Shown here: positions 36,897 to 45,155 of the stretch, in pieces | Layout of the letters: each line of letters starts with the position of its first letter | Position numbering within the stretch: position 1 is the stretch's first letter | Source: Aurantimicrobium sp. | Lineage (GTDB): Bacteria > Actinomycetota > Actinomycetes > Actinomycetales > Microbacteriaceae | DNA: 64,000 nucleotides | Reading direction: 5' to 3' | Assembly (NCBI GenBank): GCA_024644865.1 | Contig: JAHEGZ010000008.1 | Span: forward strand, 1-64,000 | Notes under the pieces: generated by a model | Seen by the model: the letters and a program-made list of their open reading frames with translations, nothing else | Database searches by the model: none | Told to the model about the DNA's origin: nothing | Made by a program: the position numbers and the translations under genes

Positions 36897-38099
36897 CTAG
36901 TTTTCGTCTGAAGCTGGCGTGAGCGCGGCCAACTTTGTCTCTGGATCGACGAAGGCCGCGATGATTAGGTCAGCGGTTTCTCTGATTTGCCAGGGGCGAG
37001 CACCCTCTTTGAGTAATGATGCGCTCACTGTCTCAACAGACAGTGGTTCAGGGGGATTCCACGCAACGGCTCTCAGCGCTGCGGGTGACATCAGATTTTC
37101 GAGAGGCATCGTTAGCGCCGAGGCGTGCTCCGACAGCGCGTGGCGAGCCACGGTAAGGCGCGCGTAGGCTTGCGGGTTCTTATCTCGCCACATTCTGGGG
37201 GGTGGAAGAGTGTCTGCCTTCACTCGCAGCGGAGGCAAGTATTCGTCGACAGATCCGGCCGAGAGGGCGGTCCACCAGCGGTCGAGTGAGCCACGGGCAT
37301 CCCGTCCGTTGAAGCCTTTAACTGCCATAAGAGCAGATTTCGAAGTCGGATGCGCTGCTGCCGCGGCAATGATAGCCGAGTCGGGAATCAAGCGGCCCGG
37401 CGATACGTCGCGACTTCGGGCGAGTTCGTCGCGTGAGAGCCACAGGGCGCGAGCTATGGCCAGCTGGCGAGGAGCTCGAAGCGTGTGGAGGCCGGATAGC
37501 TTGCGCCAAGGTGTTTCCGACGCCTGCTTTTCAGGCCTCGTTCGGGTGGCCTCAAACTCTGCCTGGGCAAACGCGAGCTTCCCAGCGTCGATCAACAGAT
37601 GTTCGAGCTTGTCGCGCAGGTCAACCAAGTGTGCAACATCCGCTGCCGCGTAAACCAACCACGGCTCCGGTAGAGGGCGCGTCGACCAATTGACCGCGCT
37701 GTGCTCTTTTGCGAGGTGAATGTCGAGAAGGGCTTCGACAACTGAACCGAGTCCGACGCGCTCGAGACCAAGAAGCCGAGCCGAAAGTTCGGTATCGAAA
37801 ATGCGCGGGGGATGAATACCCACCTCACGCAGGCAGGCAAGGTCCTGACTTGCGGCGTGCAGAATCCACTCTTGGTCGTCGCACATCTCAGTGAGTGCAG
37901 ACATGTCACCAATTGCTGGCGGGTCGAATAGAAAAGTGCCCGCCTCGCGACGATAAACCTGAATCAGGTATGCCCGCTGTGAGTACGTAAAACCGGATGC
38001 GCGCTCAGCATCGATGGCAAGTGGGCCCGATCCCGAAGCCAGAGTGCGGCACGCGTCGAGAAATTCTTCGGGGGAGTCAACGACGTGAACGCTAACCAC
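36897..38099 (-). CDS. rnd: Ribonuclease D (HRDC domain)
   Basis: 400-residue 3'-5' exoribonuclease of the DEDD family. The catalytic acids appear in PLAIDAERASGF (Asp30, Glu32), HAASQDLACL and the Tyr/Asp motif YAAADVAHLVDL. A C-terminal HRDC domain follows (RDELARSRDVSPGRLIPD). The GTG at 38099 was chosen because residues upstream lie inside DUF3000 coding sequence and family similarity starts at VSVHVVDSPEEF. The two genes overlap by 8 nt. Likely role: tRNA 3' processing and RNA turnover. Confidence 0.88.
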   Translation of the reverse strand: MVSVHVVDSPEEFLDACRTLASGSGPLAIDAERASGFTYSQRAYLIQVYRREAGTFLFDPPAIGDMSALTEMCDDQEWILHAASQDLACLREVGIHPPRIFDTELSARLLGLERVGLGSVVEALLDIHLAKEHSAVNWSTRPLPEPWLVYAAADVAHLVDLRDKLEHLLIDAGKLAFAQAEFEATRTRPEKQASETPWRKLSGLHTLRAPRQLAIARALWLSRDELARSRDVSPGRLIPDSAIIAAAAAHPTSKSALMAVKGFNGRDARGSLDRWWTALSAGSVDEYLPPLRVKADTLPPPRMWRDKNPQAYARLTVARHALSEHASALTMPLENLMSPAALRAVAWNPPEPLSVETVSASLLKEGARPWQIRETADLIIAAFVDPETKLAALTPASDEN

Positions 38100-38676
38100 G
38101 CTCCCGCGACTTGGACAGAATGCTTGCGACCTCGGGGCTCGGCGGGAGTCCGGCGAGCATGCACAGCAGATCACCCCAGGCTTCAAGTTGCCCAGAAAGG
38201 TCTGCTGACGTGGGGGTCCACGAGGCACGCAGTTCAATCTGAGCGCCGTCAGGACCACCCGCGAGCTCACCGAATCCGGTCGAAAGAATTCGCGTGGTGG
38301 TTCCCGAAGGGCGCTCGTACGCAGCCTTGCGGCCATCCAGCGCGTCGATGAGCCACGACCAGGTCACTTTCGCCAGGAAAGGATCGAGGCCGATTTCGAT
38401 CTCAAGAGGAGCTTGGGCAAAGCAGACCACACGAAAAACTCCGCCCCAGGCATCTACCTGAGAGGGGTCGTAGAGCAATATGAAACGACCCGTGCCATGA
38501 GGTGATGCGTCGTCGTCGGAGACGCTGAGAACGTCCGCTGCAAACGCGTGACTGTATTGCGCAACAGATCCTGGGCTAGGGATCTCCCGAATGCTGATTT
38601 CGGGGCGCACCTGCGCGCGTGCGAGAGTTTTTACGGCGAGTGTGAACTCTTCGGGCACCATGGGTGATTCAGTCAC
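38092..38676 (-). CDS. DUF3000 protein
   Basis: 194-residue actinobacterial protein of unknown function. RPEISIREIPSPGSVAQYSH, GRFILLYDPSQVDAWGGVFR and TWSWLIDALDGR are typical of the DUF3000 family, which in most actinobacteria lies beside rnd as here. The GTG at 38676 is preceded by TACATT with a 7-nt gap, fitting a leaderless message. Confidence 0.88.
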   Translation of the reverse strand: MTESPMVPEEFTLAVKTLARAQVRPEISIREIPSPGSVAQYSHAFAADVLSVSDDDASPHGTGRFILLYDPSQVDAWGGVFRVVCFAQAPLEIEIGLDPFLAKVTWSWLIDALDGRKAAYERPSGTTTRILSTGFGELAGGPDGAQIELRASWTPTSADLSGQLEAWGDLLCMLAGLPPSPEVASILSKSRERG

Positions 38677-38706
38677 GAGTGCAAATGTAGCCGCAGGTTC
38701 TTGGGC

Positions 38707-39270
38707 CTACTCGGTGGCTCGCCGCCATGTTGTGAAAGCTTGGTTGTCCGTGACGAATTGGGTGTGCAATCTCCAGGAAGCATTCGAGCCGGCCGTCATC
38801 CATTCGGGCAACAATGCGATATGCGAGCTTGGTGAATAGTCGACTGTCAGACAGATCTCGTCGACCACATCGAGCGCGAGCAGTTGCTGGGCGACTGATT
38901 TTCCGCCCTCGCAAACAACTCGTTCGAATCTTTCGGCCAACTGCAGGATTTCGTCGAGAGTTCCGAGGCGCACTCGACTTGGATCAGGGCAGCCGGGTGG
39001 CAGCGCCTGCGAATGACTGACAACAGCAAGAAGACCATGAGGCGGAAGGTGCCAGCCCTCGGTCGTCACCGAACGCGACCCGACGATGACGAGTTCGCAT
39101 TCTGAACGAATGAGTTTGAGAATCATGCGGTCGACGCCACTGCTCAAAGAGTTGGAGGTTCCATCGGTGCCAGCAACATTGCCGTGTTCATCCACGACCA
39201 TGTTCAAACGAACCCAGTGCTCGTCTGGCCACGCGTACGCTAGCTCGAACACCTCCTGAGATGCAGACAC
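38707..39270 (-). CDS. Pyrimidine reductase / RibD C-terminal domain-like reductase
   Basis: 187-residue NADPH-dependent reductase-like protein of the RibD C-terminal/dihydrofolate reductase fold. WVRLNMVVDEHGNVAGTDGT, ECELVIVGSRSVTTEGW and the C-terminal CEGGKSVAQQLLALDVVDEI fit the family. There is no deaminase domain, so it is not a complete RibD. Whether it acts in riboflavin synthesis or on another substrate is unknown. It follows sufE by 5 nt. Confidence 0.75.
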   Translation of the reverse strand: MSASQEVFELAYAWPDEHWVRLNMVVDEHGNVAGTDGTSNSLSSGVDRMILKLIRSECELVIVGSRSVTTEGWHLPPHGLLAVVSHSQALPPGCPDPSRVRLGTLDEILQLAERFERVVCEGGKSVAQQLLALDVVDEICLTVDYSPSSHIALLPEWMTAGSNASWRLHTQFVTDNQAFTTWRRATE

Positions 39271-39275
39271 GTGAT

Positions 39276-39713
39276 CTACTGATCCGACTTTTCGATTACT
39301 TGACGTTTGATGCGTCGCAGCATGCCTGACATTCCTCGCAACCTCAGTGGCGAAATGATTGCCGATAGGCCGAGACTGCCTGGGAAGTCGTCACTGACCT
39401 CAAGCACTTCCGCGGCGGTGAGGCCGGTCAGTCCCTGAGCTAAAATCGAGGCAAACCCACGGGTTGTCGGCGCTTGCTCGGGTGCCGTAGCGAAGACGTG
39501 AACTTTCGCGTCGGCGCCCACCTCGACAAAAATGTAAACCGGAGACTGGCACTCCTCGACACGTTCAAAGAGTTCCGGGTGATCGCGGTAGCGTTCCGGT
39601 AAGTCGGGCAATTCGAGCGCGAACTCGAGCAGAAGCTGGATACGGTCATTTCCCGAGAGCGCGTCGAAATCTTCGCGAATCTCAGCGAGTTTAGGCGGCA
39701 AGTTCAGGCTCAT
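39276..39713 (-). CDS. sufE: SufE-family sulfur acceptor
   Basis: 145-residue SufE family protein, which accepts persulfide sulfur from a cysteine desulfurase and passes it on for iron-sulfur cluster assembly. The active cysteine lies in VEECQSPVYIFVEV (about residue 55); SGNDRIQLLLEFA and RGFASILAQGLTGLTAAEV are other family marks. No SufS or SufBCD is encoded here; instead a rhodanese (sseA) is immediately upstream, suggesting the two work on sulfane sulfur together. Confidence 0.9.
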   Translation of the reverse strand: MSLNLPPKLAEIREDFDALSGNDRIQLLLEFALELPDLPERYRDHPELFERVEECQSPVYIFVEVGADAKVHVFATAPEQAPTTRGFASILAQGLTGLTAAEVLEVSDDFPGSLGLSAIISPLRLRGMSGMLRRIKRQVIEKSDQ

Positions 39714-39738
39714 CGCCTAACAGTCTGCCACGCTGACG

Positions 39739-40629
39739 TTAGATGCTGCCCGGTGCCTGTCCGGTAACAATCGGAACTCGTACAGCCGAACCCCATTCGG
39801 TCCACGAACCGTCGTAGTTTCGAACGGACTCAAAACCGAGCAGGTACTTGAGGGCAAACCACGAGTGGCTTGAACGCTCGCCGATACGGCAATAAGCAAT
39901 GACGTCTTCGCCGGGTACAAGACCGGCTCCGTCGAGGTAAAGCTCCTCGAGCCCGGTGCGCGATTTGTAGGTGCCGTCTTCGTTTACAGCACGCGCCCAG
40001 GGAACACTTGCCGCCCCGGGAATGTGACCGCCGCGAAGGGCTCCCTCTTCTGGGTATGCCGGCATGTGAGTGCGCTCTCCCGAGTATTCCTCAGGACTGC
40101 GAACGTCAATCAGTGCTTTACCGAGGTGAGCCAGAACATCGTCCTTGAATGCGCGAATTCCCTCGTCATTGCGAGTTAGAACGGGATAGGTGCTGTGAGC
40201 AACGACCGGTTTTTCGGTTGTGAGGGCACGACCTTCGGCGATCCACTTATCGCGACCCCCGTCAAGAATGCGCACGTCTGCGTGACCAAAGAGTTTGATA
40301 ACCCAGAGGGCGTAGGTGGCCCACCAGTTGCTCTTATCACCGTAAAGAACGATCGTGGAGTCAGGAGTGATACCGCGCTCAGAGAACAAGCGACTCAGCC
40401 CTTCGCCGTCGATGTAATCACGAATGACGGGGTCGTTTAGGTCGGTGTGCCAGTCAATCTTGTGCGCACCCGGGATGTGCCCAATTTCGTAGAGCAGAAC
40501 ATCTTCATCGGATTCGAGGATGACCAGACCCTCAGTGGTGAGATTTGCTTCCAGCCACGCGGTTGAGACAAGCACCTCAGGATGCGCATAATCGTCGAAC
40601 TTTTCGTTGTTGTCGAGAGCGACAGGCAT
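39739..40629 (-). CDS. sseA: Thiosulfate/3-mercaptopyruvate sulfurtransferase
   Basis: 296-residue protein with tandem rhodanese domains. The C-terminal active-site loop is [12 protein letters not shown] with the persulfide-forming cysteine in [10 protein letters not shown]; the N-terminal domain ([17 protein letters not shown]) lacks the cysteine, as usual. The motif [15 protein letters not shown] precedes it. CRxGxR loops are typical of thiosulfate sulfurtransferases. The ATG at 40629 has AAGGAG about 8 nt upstream. The promoter probably lies in the shared 139-nt region with zapE (TTGTCA-n17-TAGCGT on the minus strand). Confidence 0.92.
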   Translation of the reverse strand: MPVALDNNEKFDDYAHPEVLVSTAWLEANLTTEGLVILESDEDVLLYEIGHIPGAHKIDWHTDLNDPVIRDYIDGEGLSRLFSERGITPDSTIVLYGDKSNWWATYALWVIKLFGHADVRILDGGRDKWIAEGRALTTEKPVVAHSTYPVLTRNDEGIRAFKDDVLAHLGKALIDVRSPEEYSGERTHMPAYPEEGALRGGHIPGAASVPWARAVNEDGTYKSRTGLEELYLDGAGLVPGEDVIAYCRIGERSSHSWFALKYLLGFESVRNYDGSWTEWGSAVRVPIVTGQAPGSI

Positions 40630-40706
40630 GGAAATACTCCTTGAGCGAGATAACTGTGTGGCTCGCACACACGATTGGGCGAGAACGCTAATACGAGACT
40701 ATGTTT

Positions 40707-40735
40707 TTGACAACGGGGTCATCTACTCGTGTTAC
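40707..40735 (+). promoter_or_regulatory. Candidate zapE promoter
   Basis: TTGACA at 40707-40712 is a perfect -35; 17 nt later the -10 reads TGTTAC, a weak match. It would give a leader of about 25-30 nt before the zapE ATG. The minus-strand sseA promoter candidate overlaps it. Confidence 0.4.
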
Positions 40736-40768
40736 GAAATAAGCCATCAACAAGGGTCGGTATTTAGC

Positions 40769-41791
40769 ATGACGCACCAGCTGAAGGCATTGGTCGAGCG
40801 TCATCCCGAACTTGATGCCGCAGGCATCCTGGCGAGTCTCGTCCCGCCGGCGCAGTTCGCTCACGCAAGTTTCGACAACTACATTCCCGACGAGGAATAC
40901 CCGTCACAGGCTCAGGCCCGTGACACGCTTCAGACGTTCTCACGGGGGTCGGTGACGTCAAAGCCGTCCAAGCTTTTCGGTCGCAAGCAGGCCAATACCG
41001 ATTCGCTTCCCGGTGTCTACCTCGACGGTGGATTCGGCGTCGGTAAGACTCACCTGCTGGCAGCTGCCTGGCACGAGAGCGCCGGGCGCAAAAAGTTCTT
41101 CGGTACCTTCTTGCAGTACACCTCTCTGGTTGGCGCCCTCGGGTACCAGAACGCGGTAGAGGCAATGAGCGGCGCGAGTCTGATTTGCATTGACGAATTC
41201 GAGCTCGACGATCCGGGCGACACCATGGTCATGACGCGACTTCTTGGCGAACTCATTTCACGGGGAACTCGCGTGGCCGCGACCAGTAACACCCCACCCC
41301 ATGCCCTGGGCGAAGGTCGATTCGCGGCAGCAGACTTCCTTCGCGAGATCCACGCGATGGCGGCCAACTTTGAAACCCTGCGCATTGACGGTACCGACTA
41401 TCGCAAGCGCACAGCCTCGGGCGAGGCACTCGTTCTTTCAGCCAAAGACCTCGACGCTGCTGTCGAGTCCGAGCGGGCTGAGGGCAGGTGTGTGACCCTC
41501 GACTCTTTTGATGCGGTTCTCAAGCACCTCTCAACAGTGCACCCCTCGACGTACGTGCGTCTCATTGCAGGTGTTGACGTCATTGCACTGACGGATGTTC
41601 ACGTTCTTATGAACCAGACGGACGCCCTGCGGTTTGTCGCTTTCATCGACCGCGTGTACGACGCGCAGATTCCACTTCGTTCTTCCGGCGTAGCGCTCAG
41701 TACGATTTTTGGTGGCGACATGATCAACGGTGGCTATCGCAAGAAGTATCTGCGCTGTATGTCTCGTCTCATCGCACTCACAAACAGCTAG
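40769..41791 (+). CDS. zapE: Cell division protein ZapE (AFG1-like ATPase)
   Basis: 340-residue AAA-type ATPase of the ZapE/AFG1 family. The Walker A loop GGFGVGKTHLLAAAWH, the Walker B region LICIDEFELDDPGD, and the sensor motif VAATSNTPPHALGEGRF are clear, and FDNYIPDEEYPSQAQA is a typical early stretch. In E. coli ZapE acts on FtsZ; its role in actinobacteria is less defined. The ATG at 40769 (MTHQLKALVERHPELDA) was chosen because in-frame residues further upstream belong to the divergent promoter region. It is divergent from sseA. Confidence 0.9.
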   Translation: MTHQLKALVERHPELDAAGILASLVPPAQFAHASFDNYIPDEEYPSQAQARDTLQTFSRGSVTSKPSKLFGRKQANTDSLPGVYLDGGFGVGKTHLLAAAWHESAGRKKFFGTFLQYTSLVGALGYQNAVEAMSGASLICIDEFELDDPGDTMVMTRLLGELISRGTRVAATSNTPPHALGEGRFAAADFLREIHAMAANFETLRIDGTDYRKRTASGEALVLSAKDLDAAVESERAEGRCVTLDSFDAVLKHLSTVHPSTYVRLIAGVDVIALTDVHVLMNQTDALRFVAFIDRVYDAQIPLRSSGVALSTIFGGDMINGGYRKKYLRCMSRLIALTNS

Positions 41792-41941
41792 TTCGAAACA
41801 AAAACGAAACTTTTGGCCCCATTTTGTAACCGGGGCGACACGACTGTGTGTCCCTTCGCGTAATCCAGTTGCCCGAAACTCGTCTCATCGACCGTGGTTT
41901 GCAATCAGGCATCACGGCCCCCTGATACGAAAGAGGTTCAC

Positions 41942-43210
41942 ATGGATACGGGTAATACAACCTGGGTCCTCGTCAGTGCGGCACTCGTGCTGCTGATGAC
42001 TCCCGCTCTGGCGTTCTTCTACGGCGGTCTCGTCAAGACGAAGAGCGTTGTCTCGATGATGATGCTGAGCTTCGGCGCCATGGCACTCATCGGCGTCACC
42101 TGGGTTCTCTACGGATACGCCATTGCGTTCCCCGGAAGCCAGAACAGCCCCGAATCGACGTACTTTGGTATTCCGCACTTTCTCGGTATCAACACCGCGT
42201 CTATTGGACTGAACAACTTGCTCACTGTTCCTGAGGGCGCAGTCTTCCCGCCGCTGGCGTTCGCTGCCTTCCAGGCAGGTTTCGCCATCATCACCGTCGC
42301 CCTGATCTCCGGAGCGATCGCAGACCGTGCCAAGTTCGGTGCATGGTTGCTCTACGCGTTCCTATGGTCGACAATCGTCTACTTCCCGGTCGCACAGTGG
42401 GTCTTCAACTTCACCCTCGGCGGTGAAAACGGAACCACCGTTGTTGACGGCGGTTGGCTCGTCTATCAGGTTGGTGTCATTGACTTCGCCGGTGGAACCG
42501 CTGTTCACATCGCTGCCGGTGCGGCCGGATTCGCTTTGGCCATTGTTCTCGGCAAGCGCATCGGTTTTGCCAAGGGCGTGGACAAGCCGCACAACGTGCC
42601 GCTGGTCATGCTTGGCGCCGGTTTGCTCTGGTTCGGTTGGTTTGGCTTCAACGCCGGTTCAGAGCTTGCTGCTGATGGCATCGCCGCACAGGCATTCATC
42701 AACACAATCGCCGCTCCGGCTGCTGCAGTGCTCGGTTGGCTGCTCGTCGAGCGAATCAAGGATGGCAAGGCCACTTCGGTCGGAGCTGCTTCAGGTGCAG
42801 TCGCTGGGCTCGTTGCGATTACTCCAGCCTGTGCAGCCCTCACGCCGGGTTGGGCAATCGTTCTCGGCGCCTTGGCAGGAGTGCTGTGCGCATTGGCTAT
42901 CGAACTCAAATTCAAGTTCGGCTTCGATGACTCGCTCGACGTCGTCGGTATCCACCTCATCGGTGGAATCGTGGGAACGCTGTTCATCGGCTTCTTCGCT
43001 ACCGGCGTTGGCCTGCTCGAGTCTGGTTCATGGGATCAGCTGGGCAAGCAAGCAATCGGTGCTGGCGTAGTTCTGGCGTTCTCCTTCGTGGCCAGCCTCA
43101 TCATCGGTTTCATTATCGAGAAGACGATGGGCTTCCGAGTCAAGAACGAGGATGAGCTCGCCGGAATCGACACCGTGGTCCACGGTGAAGAGGGCTACCA
43201 GCTCGCCTAA
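41942..43210 (+). CDS. amtB: Ammonium transporter (first copy)
   Basis: 422-residue Amt/Mep channel with about eleven membrane segments. The signature FYGGLVKTKSVVSMMMLSFG and DFAGGTAVHIAAGAAG carry the first histidine of the conserved pore pair (His189); the second (His338) is in VVGIHLIGGIVG. AAAGAGG lies 6 nt before the ATG at 41942. The family usually sits beside glnK and glnD; neither is present here. A second, closely similar copy follows. A hairpin separates the two. Confidence 0.95.
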   Translation: MDTGNTTWVLVSAALVLLMTPALAFFYGGLVKTKSVVSMMMLSFGAMALIGVTWVLYGYAIAFPGSQNSPESTYFGIPHFLGINTASIGLNNLLTVPEGAVFPPLAFAAFQAGFAIITVALISGAIADRAKFGAWLLYAFLWSTIVYFPVAQWVFNFTLGGENGTTVVDGGWLVYQVGVIDFAGGTAVHIAAGAAGFALAIVLGKRIGFAKGVDKPHNVPLVMLGAGLLWFGWFGFNAGSELAADGIAAQAFINTIAAPAAAVLGWLLVERIKDGKATSVGAASGAVAGLVAITPACAALTPGWAIVLGALAGVLCALAIELKFKFGFDDSLDVVGIHLIGGIVGTLFIGFFATGVGLLESGSWDQLGKQAIGAGVVLAFSFVASLIIGFIIEKTMGFRVKNEDELAGIDTVVHGEEGYQLA

Positions 43211-43231
43211 CTAACAAGCTGCAAGACGCGG

Positions 43232-43265
43232 ATAGCCGAACACCTGCTCATGGGTGTTCGGCTAT
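43232..43265 (+). terminator. Hairpin between the two ammonium transporter genes
   Basis: Perfect 13-bp inverted repeat (ATAGCCGAACACC at 43232-43244, GGTGTTCGGCTAT at 43253-43265) with an 8-nt loop, 21 nt after the first amtB stop. There is no U-tract, so it may only partly terminate or may stabilise the 3' end. Confidence 0.7.
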
Positions 43266-43275
43266 GCGTCGTTCT

Positions 43276-43291
43276 GTAACACGCCGGAAAC
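43276..43291 (+). promoter_or_regulatory. GlnR-type half-box upstream of second amtB
   Basis: GTAAC-ACGCCG-GAAAC is an exact GTnAC-n6-GAAAC GlnR unit, 34 nt before the ATG of the second transporter. The second unit expected 6 nt further is not recognisable. With the glnA1 site it suggests co-regulation of ammonium uptake and assimilation. Confidence 0.6.
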
Positions 43292-43325
43292 ACGACCACC
43301 AATAAGTTTCTTGGTGGAGGTTCCC

Positions 43326-44588
43326 ATGATTGACACCGGAAACAACACTTTCGTGCTCATTAGCGCCGCTCTGGTTTTGATGATGACGCCAGCCCTCGCG
43401 TTCTTCTACGGCGGCCTCGTCAGAGCTAAGAGTGTGGTGTCGATGATGATGCTGAGCTTCGGAGCTCTGGCCATTGTGGGAGCCATCTGGATCATTTATG
43501 GCTATGCCATCAGCTTCGCCGGTACATCGGGTGACGGGTTCATTGGGTGGAACGGCGTTTTTGGAATCAATGTCGGTGACATTGGGCTCGAGGGCCTCAT
43601 CAATGGGAAACCGGATGCCAACGGTATTCCGCCGCTCACTTTTGCTGCGTTTCAGGCGACCTTTGCCATCATCACGACGGCCCTGATTTCCGGCGCGATC
43701 GCTGACCGCGCAAAGTTTGGTGCCTGGTTGGTCTTCGCCGGAGTGTGGTCCACGCTCGTCTATTTCCCCATTGCGAACTGGGTATTCAACATTGTCAAGG
43801 ATGACAAGGGAAACATCATCAACGGTGGTTGGCTCGTACATAACATCGGGCTGATTGACCTTGCCGGCGGTACGGCCGTCGAAATCAACTCGGGGGCCGC
43901 CGCTCTGGCTCTTGCCCTCGTTTTGGGCAAGCGCGTTGGCTTTGCCAAGGGAATTCACAAGCCGCACAATGTGCCATTTGTGCTCCTAGGTGCTGGATTG
44001 CTCTGGTTTGGTTGGTTCGGTTTTAATGCCGGTTCTCAGCTCGCTGCAGACGGGATTGCCTCCATCGCGTTTATCAACACGATGGCCGCGCCCGCGGCCG
44101 GTATCCTCGGCTGGCTCGTGGTGGAGCGAATCAAGGACGGCAAGGCGACCTCGGTCGGTGCCGCTTCGGGTGCTGTCGCTGGCCTCGTTGCAGCGACCCC
44201 GTCGTGCGCATCCATCTCACCCCTGTGGGCGCTCGTTATGGGTGCGATTGCTGGCGTGCTGTGCGCTCTCGCAGTTGAGCTCAAGTTCAAGCTTGGCTTT
44301 GATGACTCCCTCGACGTCGTTGGCATCCACCTCGTGGGTGGCGTGATCGGCACGCTCATGATCGGTGTGGTCGGTTACAAGGTTGGACTGTTGGAGACGG
44401 GCTCGTTTGAGCAGCTTGGTCGCCAGGCGTTCTCTGCTCTCGTCGTGCTGGTCTTCAGCTTTGTCGTGACCTACCTGATCGGGTTGGCCATTGAGAAAAC
44501 GATGGGCTTCCGGGTCAAGAACGAAGACGAGCTTGCCGGTATCGATACGATTCTTCACGGCGAAGAGGGCTACGCAATCGAAGGCTAG
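43326..44588 (+). CDS. amtB: Ammonium transporter (second copy, Glu in twin-His position)
   Basis: 420-residue Amt/Mep protein, a tandem duplicate of the preceding gene, with a highly similar C-terminal cytoplasmic tail (KTMGFRVKNEDELAGIDT in both). The pore pair is altered: where the first copy has TAVHIAAG, this one reads TAVEINSG (Glu186). The second pore histidine (His335) in VVGIHLVGGVIG is kept. Natural Glu substitutions at this position are known in fungal Mep1/Mep3 proteins and are linked to altered flux and selectivity. GGTGGAGG lies 6 nt before the ATG. A GlnR half-box lies in the leader. Confidence 0.94.
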   Translation: MIDTGNNTFVLISAALVLMMTPALAFFYGGLVRAKSVVSMMMLSFGALAIVGAIWIIYGYAISFAGTSGDGFIGWNGVFGINVGDIGLEGLINGKPDANGIPPLTFAAFQATFAIITTALISGAIADRAKFGAWLVFAGVWSTLVYFPIANWVFNIVKDDKGNIINGGWLVHNIGLIDLAGGTAVEINSGAAALALALVLGKRVGFAKGIHKPHNVPFVLLGAGLLWFGWFGFNAGSQLAADGIASIAFINTMAAPAAGILGWLVVERIKDGKATSVGAASGAVAGLVAATPSCASISPLWALVMGAIAGVLCALAVELKFKLGFDDSLDVVGIHLVGGVIGTLMIGVVGYKVGLLETGSFEQLGRQAFSALVVLVFSFVVTYLIGLAIEKTMGFRVKNEDELAGIDTILHGEEGYAIEG

Positions 44589-44610
44589 GCGCTGCCAATT
44601 TCAATGTATG

Positions 44611-44683
44611 TGGGCGATACCAGACTCGAACTGATGACCTCTTCCGTGTGAAGGAAGCGCGCTACCAACTGCGCCAATCGCCC
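44611..44683 (-). tRNA. tRNA-Val (CAC)
   Basis: 73 nt with a complete cloverleaf: 7-bp acceptor stem GGGCGAT/ATCGCCC, D arm, anticodon stem CTTCC/GGAAG with loop TTCACAC giving anticodon CAC, and a TTCGAGT T loop. Discriminator A. The CCA is not encoded. Confidence 0.95.
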
Positions 44684-44761
44684 TCGCCGATCGGCGTAGA
44701 ACCAGACCGGACTAGTCCAGAATAGCCAAAACTAGAGTCCCCGGAATGCATGCGAGTCGTT

Positions 44762-44790
44762 TTGCCAAACGAGCGCAGGGCTACTAGAGT
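44762..44790 (+). promoter_or_regulatory. Candidate promoter of the tRNA cluster
   Basis: TTGCCA (44762-44767), 17-nt spacer, TAGAGT (44785-44790), ending 25 nt before tRNA-Gly. The -10 fits TANNNT. Drives Gly, Cys and the second Val tRNA if real. Confidence 0.5.
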
Positions 44791-44815
44791 CATCAATGCG
44801 TTCGAAAGAATGCAC

Positions 44816-44887
44816 GCGGATGTGGCGCAGTGGTAGCGCATAACCTTGCCAAGGTTAGGGTCGCGAGTTCGAATCTCGTCATCCGCT
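44816..44887 (+). tRNA. tRNA-Gly (GCC)
   Basis: 72 nt; acceptor stem GCGGATG/CATCCGC, anticodon stem TAACC/GGTTA with loop TTGCCAA, anticodon GCC, T loop TTCGAAT, discriminator T. CCA not encoded. Confidence 0.96.
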
Positions 44888-44937
44888 CGAGTGTGGTCCT
44901 GCCGGACTGCGCTAAGCAGGTGTGGGAAACCACGCAC

Positions 44938-45008
44938 GGTGGATTGGCCGAGAGGCGAGGCAGCGGCCTGCAAAGCCGTCCACACCGGTTCGAATCCGGT
45001 ATCCACCT
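44938..45008 (+). tRNA. tRNA-Cys (GCA)
   Basis: 71 nt; acceptor stem GGTGGAT/ATCCACC, anticodon loop CTGCAAA giving GCA, T stem ACCGG/CCGGT, and discriminator T, the identity base expected for tRNA-Cys. Confidence 0.95.
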
Positions 45009-45041
45009 CAACAGGTTCTCGCAAGAGAATCTGGCCCGTAA

Positions 45042-45113
45042 GGGCGATTGGCGCAGCGGTAGCGCGCTTCCCTGACACGGAAGAGGTCACTGGTTCGAAC
45101 CCAGTATCGCCCA
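45042..45113 (+). tRNA. tRNA-Val (GAC)
   Basis: 72 nt; acceptor stem GGGCGAT/ATCGCCC, anticodon stem CTTCC/GGAAG with loop CTGACAC giving GAC. Its body is nearly identical to the oppositely oriented tRNA-Val (CAC) 360 nt away. Confidence 0.96.
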
Positions 45114-45117
45114 CAAG

Positions 45118-45145
45118 AATCCCTCGCTTCGGCGGGGGATTTTTT
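45118..45145 (+). terminator. Rho-independent terminator of the tRNA cluster
   Basis: AATCCCTCGC-TTCG-GCGGGGGATT hairpin (one wobble pair) with a stable UUCG loop, followed directly by a run of T, 4 nt after tRNA-Val. Confidence 0.92.
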
Positions 45146-45155
45146 GTACACCGGG

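Noticed and set aside
41795-41863. Possible GlnR sites before the first amtB (GAAAC-n6-GAAAC and GTAAC-n6-GACAC-n6-GTGTC)
   Set aside because: The spacing is right but no pair reaches the GTnAC-n6-GAAAC consensus, unlike the sites before glnA1 and the second amtB. Too weak to annotate.
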